Under the pieces are notes generated by a model. That model saw only the letters and a list, made by a program, of their open reading frames with translations. It had not been told where the DNA came from and ran no database searches. Shown here in pieces: positions 62,807-64,000 of a DNA stretch of 64,000 nucleotides. The stretch lies in the NCBI RefSeq assembly GCF_001887595.1, contig NZ_CP017480.1:4616001-4680000 (forward strand). Direction: 5' to 3'. A program made the position numbers and the translations under genes. Numbering within the stretch: the stretch's first letter is position 1; each line of letters starts with the position of its first letter. The stretch is from Luteibacter rhizovicinus DSM 16549 (GTDB lineage Bacteria > Pseudomonadota > Gammaproteobacteria > Xanthomonadales > Rhodanobacteraceae).

Positions 62807-64000
62807 TTAGCCACCCTTTTCCAGGCGGGCGATCATCGGAGCACGCGCAGCCATGATCAGCTGCGAAGCGCGTTCCTCTGTCATGCCATCGATATCGATG
62901 AGTTCGTCGACGGCAAGGTCACCCAGGTCGTCCAGCGTCTTCACACCACGATCCGCCAGCGCGAAGGCGGTCGCATCGTCCATGCCGTCCAGACCGAGCA
63001 GTTCCTCGGAAGGCGGGTTTTCTTCCACACCTTCCTCGGCAGCCAGTGCCTCGGTCAGCAGGGCGTCGCGGGCGCGAGCACGGAGTTCCTCGACGATATC
63101 CTCGTCGAAGCCTTCCACGTTGAGCAGCTCGGCGCTCGGCACGTAAGCAATTTCTTCGATCGACGAGAAGCCTTCCTGCACCAGGATGCCGGCGATCTCT
63201 TCGTCCACTTCAAGCTTGTCCTGGAACAGCTGCAGGGCGGCGGCCTGTTCGGCCTCGCTCTTGGCCGTGACCTGGTCCTGCGTCATCACGTTGAGCTGCC
63301 AGCCGGTGAGCTTGCTGGCGAGACGCACGTTCTGGCCACCGCGACCGATCGCCTGGGACAGCTTGTCCTCGGCAACGGCGATGTCCATGGAGTGCTTCTC
63401 TTCGTCCATGATGATGGACTGGACTTCGGCCGGCGCCATCGCATTGATGACGTACTGCGCCTGGTTCTCGTGCCACAGGATGATGTCGACGCGCTCGCCG
63501 TTGAGCTCGTTCGACACGGCCTGCACGCGCGAACCGCGCATGCCGATGCACGCGCCGATGGGATCGGTGCGGCTATCGTGTGCGACGACGGCGATCTTGG
63601 CGCGGTCACCCGGATCACGGGCACAGCCCTTGATCTCGACCAGGCCCTGGCCGACTTCCGGCACTTCGAGCTTGAACAGTTCGATCATGAATTCCGGCGC
63701 GCTGCGCGAAACGAACAGCTGCGGGCCACGGACTTCCGACTTCACTTCGTACAGGTAACCGCGAACGCGGTCGCCGACGCGGGCCGATTCACGGGGAATC
63801 GTCTTGTCGCGCGGGATGAAGGCTTCGGCATTGCTGCCGAGGTCCAGGTAAACATTGCCGCGCTCGACGCGCTTGACGATACCGGTGACGAGTTCGCCCA
63901 CGCGATCGACGAAGGCGTCGACCACCTGCTGACGCTCGGCTTCGCGAACGCGCTGCACGATGACCTGCTTCGCAGCCTGCGCGGCGATACGGCCGAACTC
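62807..64000 (-). CDS. nusA: Transcription elongation factor NusA (5' end cut by window)
   Basis: The minus strand is open from the last base, giving 397 C-terminal residues that begin [20 protein letters not shown], in the end of the N-terminal domain. The S1 domain ([20 protein letters not shown]), KH1 ([20 protein letters not shown]), KH2 ([20 protein letters not shown]) and two C-terminal acidic repeats ([20 protein letters not shown] and [20 protein letters not shown]) follow. NusA controls pausing, termination and antitermination. About the first 100 residues lie outside the window. Confidence 0.96.
   Translation of the reverse strand, partial: EFGRIAAQAAKQVIVQRVREAERQQVVDAFVDRVGELVTGIVKRVERGNVYLDLGSNAEAFIPRDKTIPRESARVGDRVRGYLYEVKSEVRGPQLFVSRSAPEFMIELFKLEVPEVGQGLVEIKGCARDPGDRAKIAVVAHDSRTDPIGACIGMRGSRVQAVSNELNGERVDIILWHENQAQYVINAMAPAEVQSIIMDEEKHSMDIAVAEDKLSQAIGRGGQNVRLASKLTGWQLNVMTQDQVTAKSEAEQAAALQLFQDKLEVDEEIAGILVQEGFSSIEEIAYVPSAELLNVEGFDEDIVEELRARARDALLTEALAAEEGVEENPPSEELLGLDGMDDATAFALADRGVKTLDDLGDLAVDELIDIDGMTEERASQLIMAARAPMIARLEKGG

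Overview
The window is about 64 kb of high-GC gammaproteobacterial chromosome. It looks like a xanthomonad relative, most likely Rhodanobacteraceae (Luteibacter or Dyella type). That placement is inferred from codon use, the class III PHA synthase, the YtrA-type GntR/ABC locus and the many GTAG/GTGG-headed REP sequences; no 16S or tRNA gene is present to confirm it. I see no rRNA, tRNA, CRISPR array, prophage, insertion sequence or replication origin.

Positions 1-9.7 kb hold accessory metabolism and regulation: a truncated CPA1 Na+/H+ antiporter, a LysR regulator, a FrnE-like DsbA protein, an SDR without the usual catalytic Tyr, an exported crotonase, a UPF0303 protein, a GMC oxidoreductase coupled to a VOC protein, and a VOC-AraC pair preceded by a near-perfect SoxR-type operator. 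Positions 9.7-22.1 kb hold an exported CocE/NonD hydrolase, a LytS/LytTR two-component system with a small lipoprotein, an LD-carboxypeptidase whose nucleophile Ser reads Gly, an AraC regulator, a YegD-like Hsp70, an M28 lipoprotein peptidase and an OprO/P porin. Positions 22.4-29.1 kb hold a TonB-dependent receptor, then a compact operon of two small exported proteins sharing a motif, a YtrA-type GntR regulator and an ABC transporter, followed by a serine hydrolase lipoprotein.

Positions 29.4-39 kb contain a 1169-residue membrane patatin with a split active site, fumC, purB, an unlisted 57-residue His/Asp-rich lipoprotein, the ribosomal oxygenase RoxA and a DUF7931-like protein. Positions 39.2-44.8 kb are sucA-sucB-lpd (2-oxoglutarate dehydrogenase), with a terminator between sucB and lpd. 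Positions 45-55.5 kb hold a LOG-family protein, a PilH-like regulator, cbpA and hsp20, a peroxiredoxin, gyrA, mtnA-gtrA, and a phaE-phaC-DUF2165 cluster in which phaE has a one-base frameshift. Positions 55.7-64 kb are the conserved nusA-infB-rbfA-truB-rpsO-pnp operon on the minus strand, with nusA cut by the window edge.

The best candidate for an undescribed system is 24.98-27.81 kb: an operator-controlled operon of paired micro-exoproteins, a GntR regulator and an ABC exporter. Other points worth checking are the SoxR-type box, the LdcA nucleophile change, the phaE frameshift and its in-frame REP, the exported crotonase, and a 23-bp hairpin in the rpsO leader.
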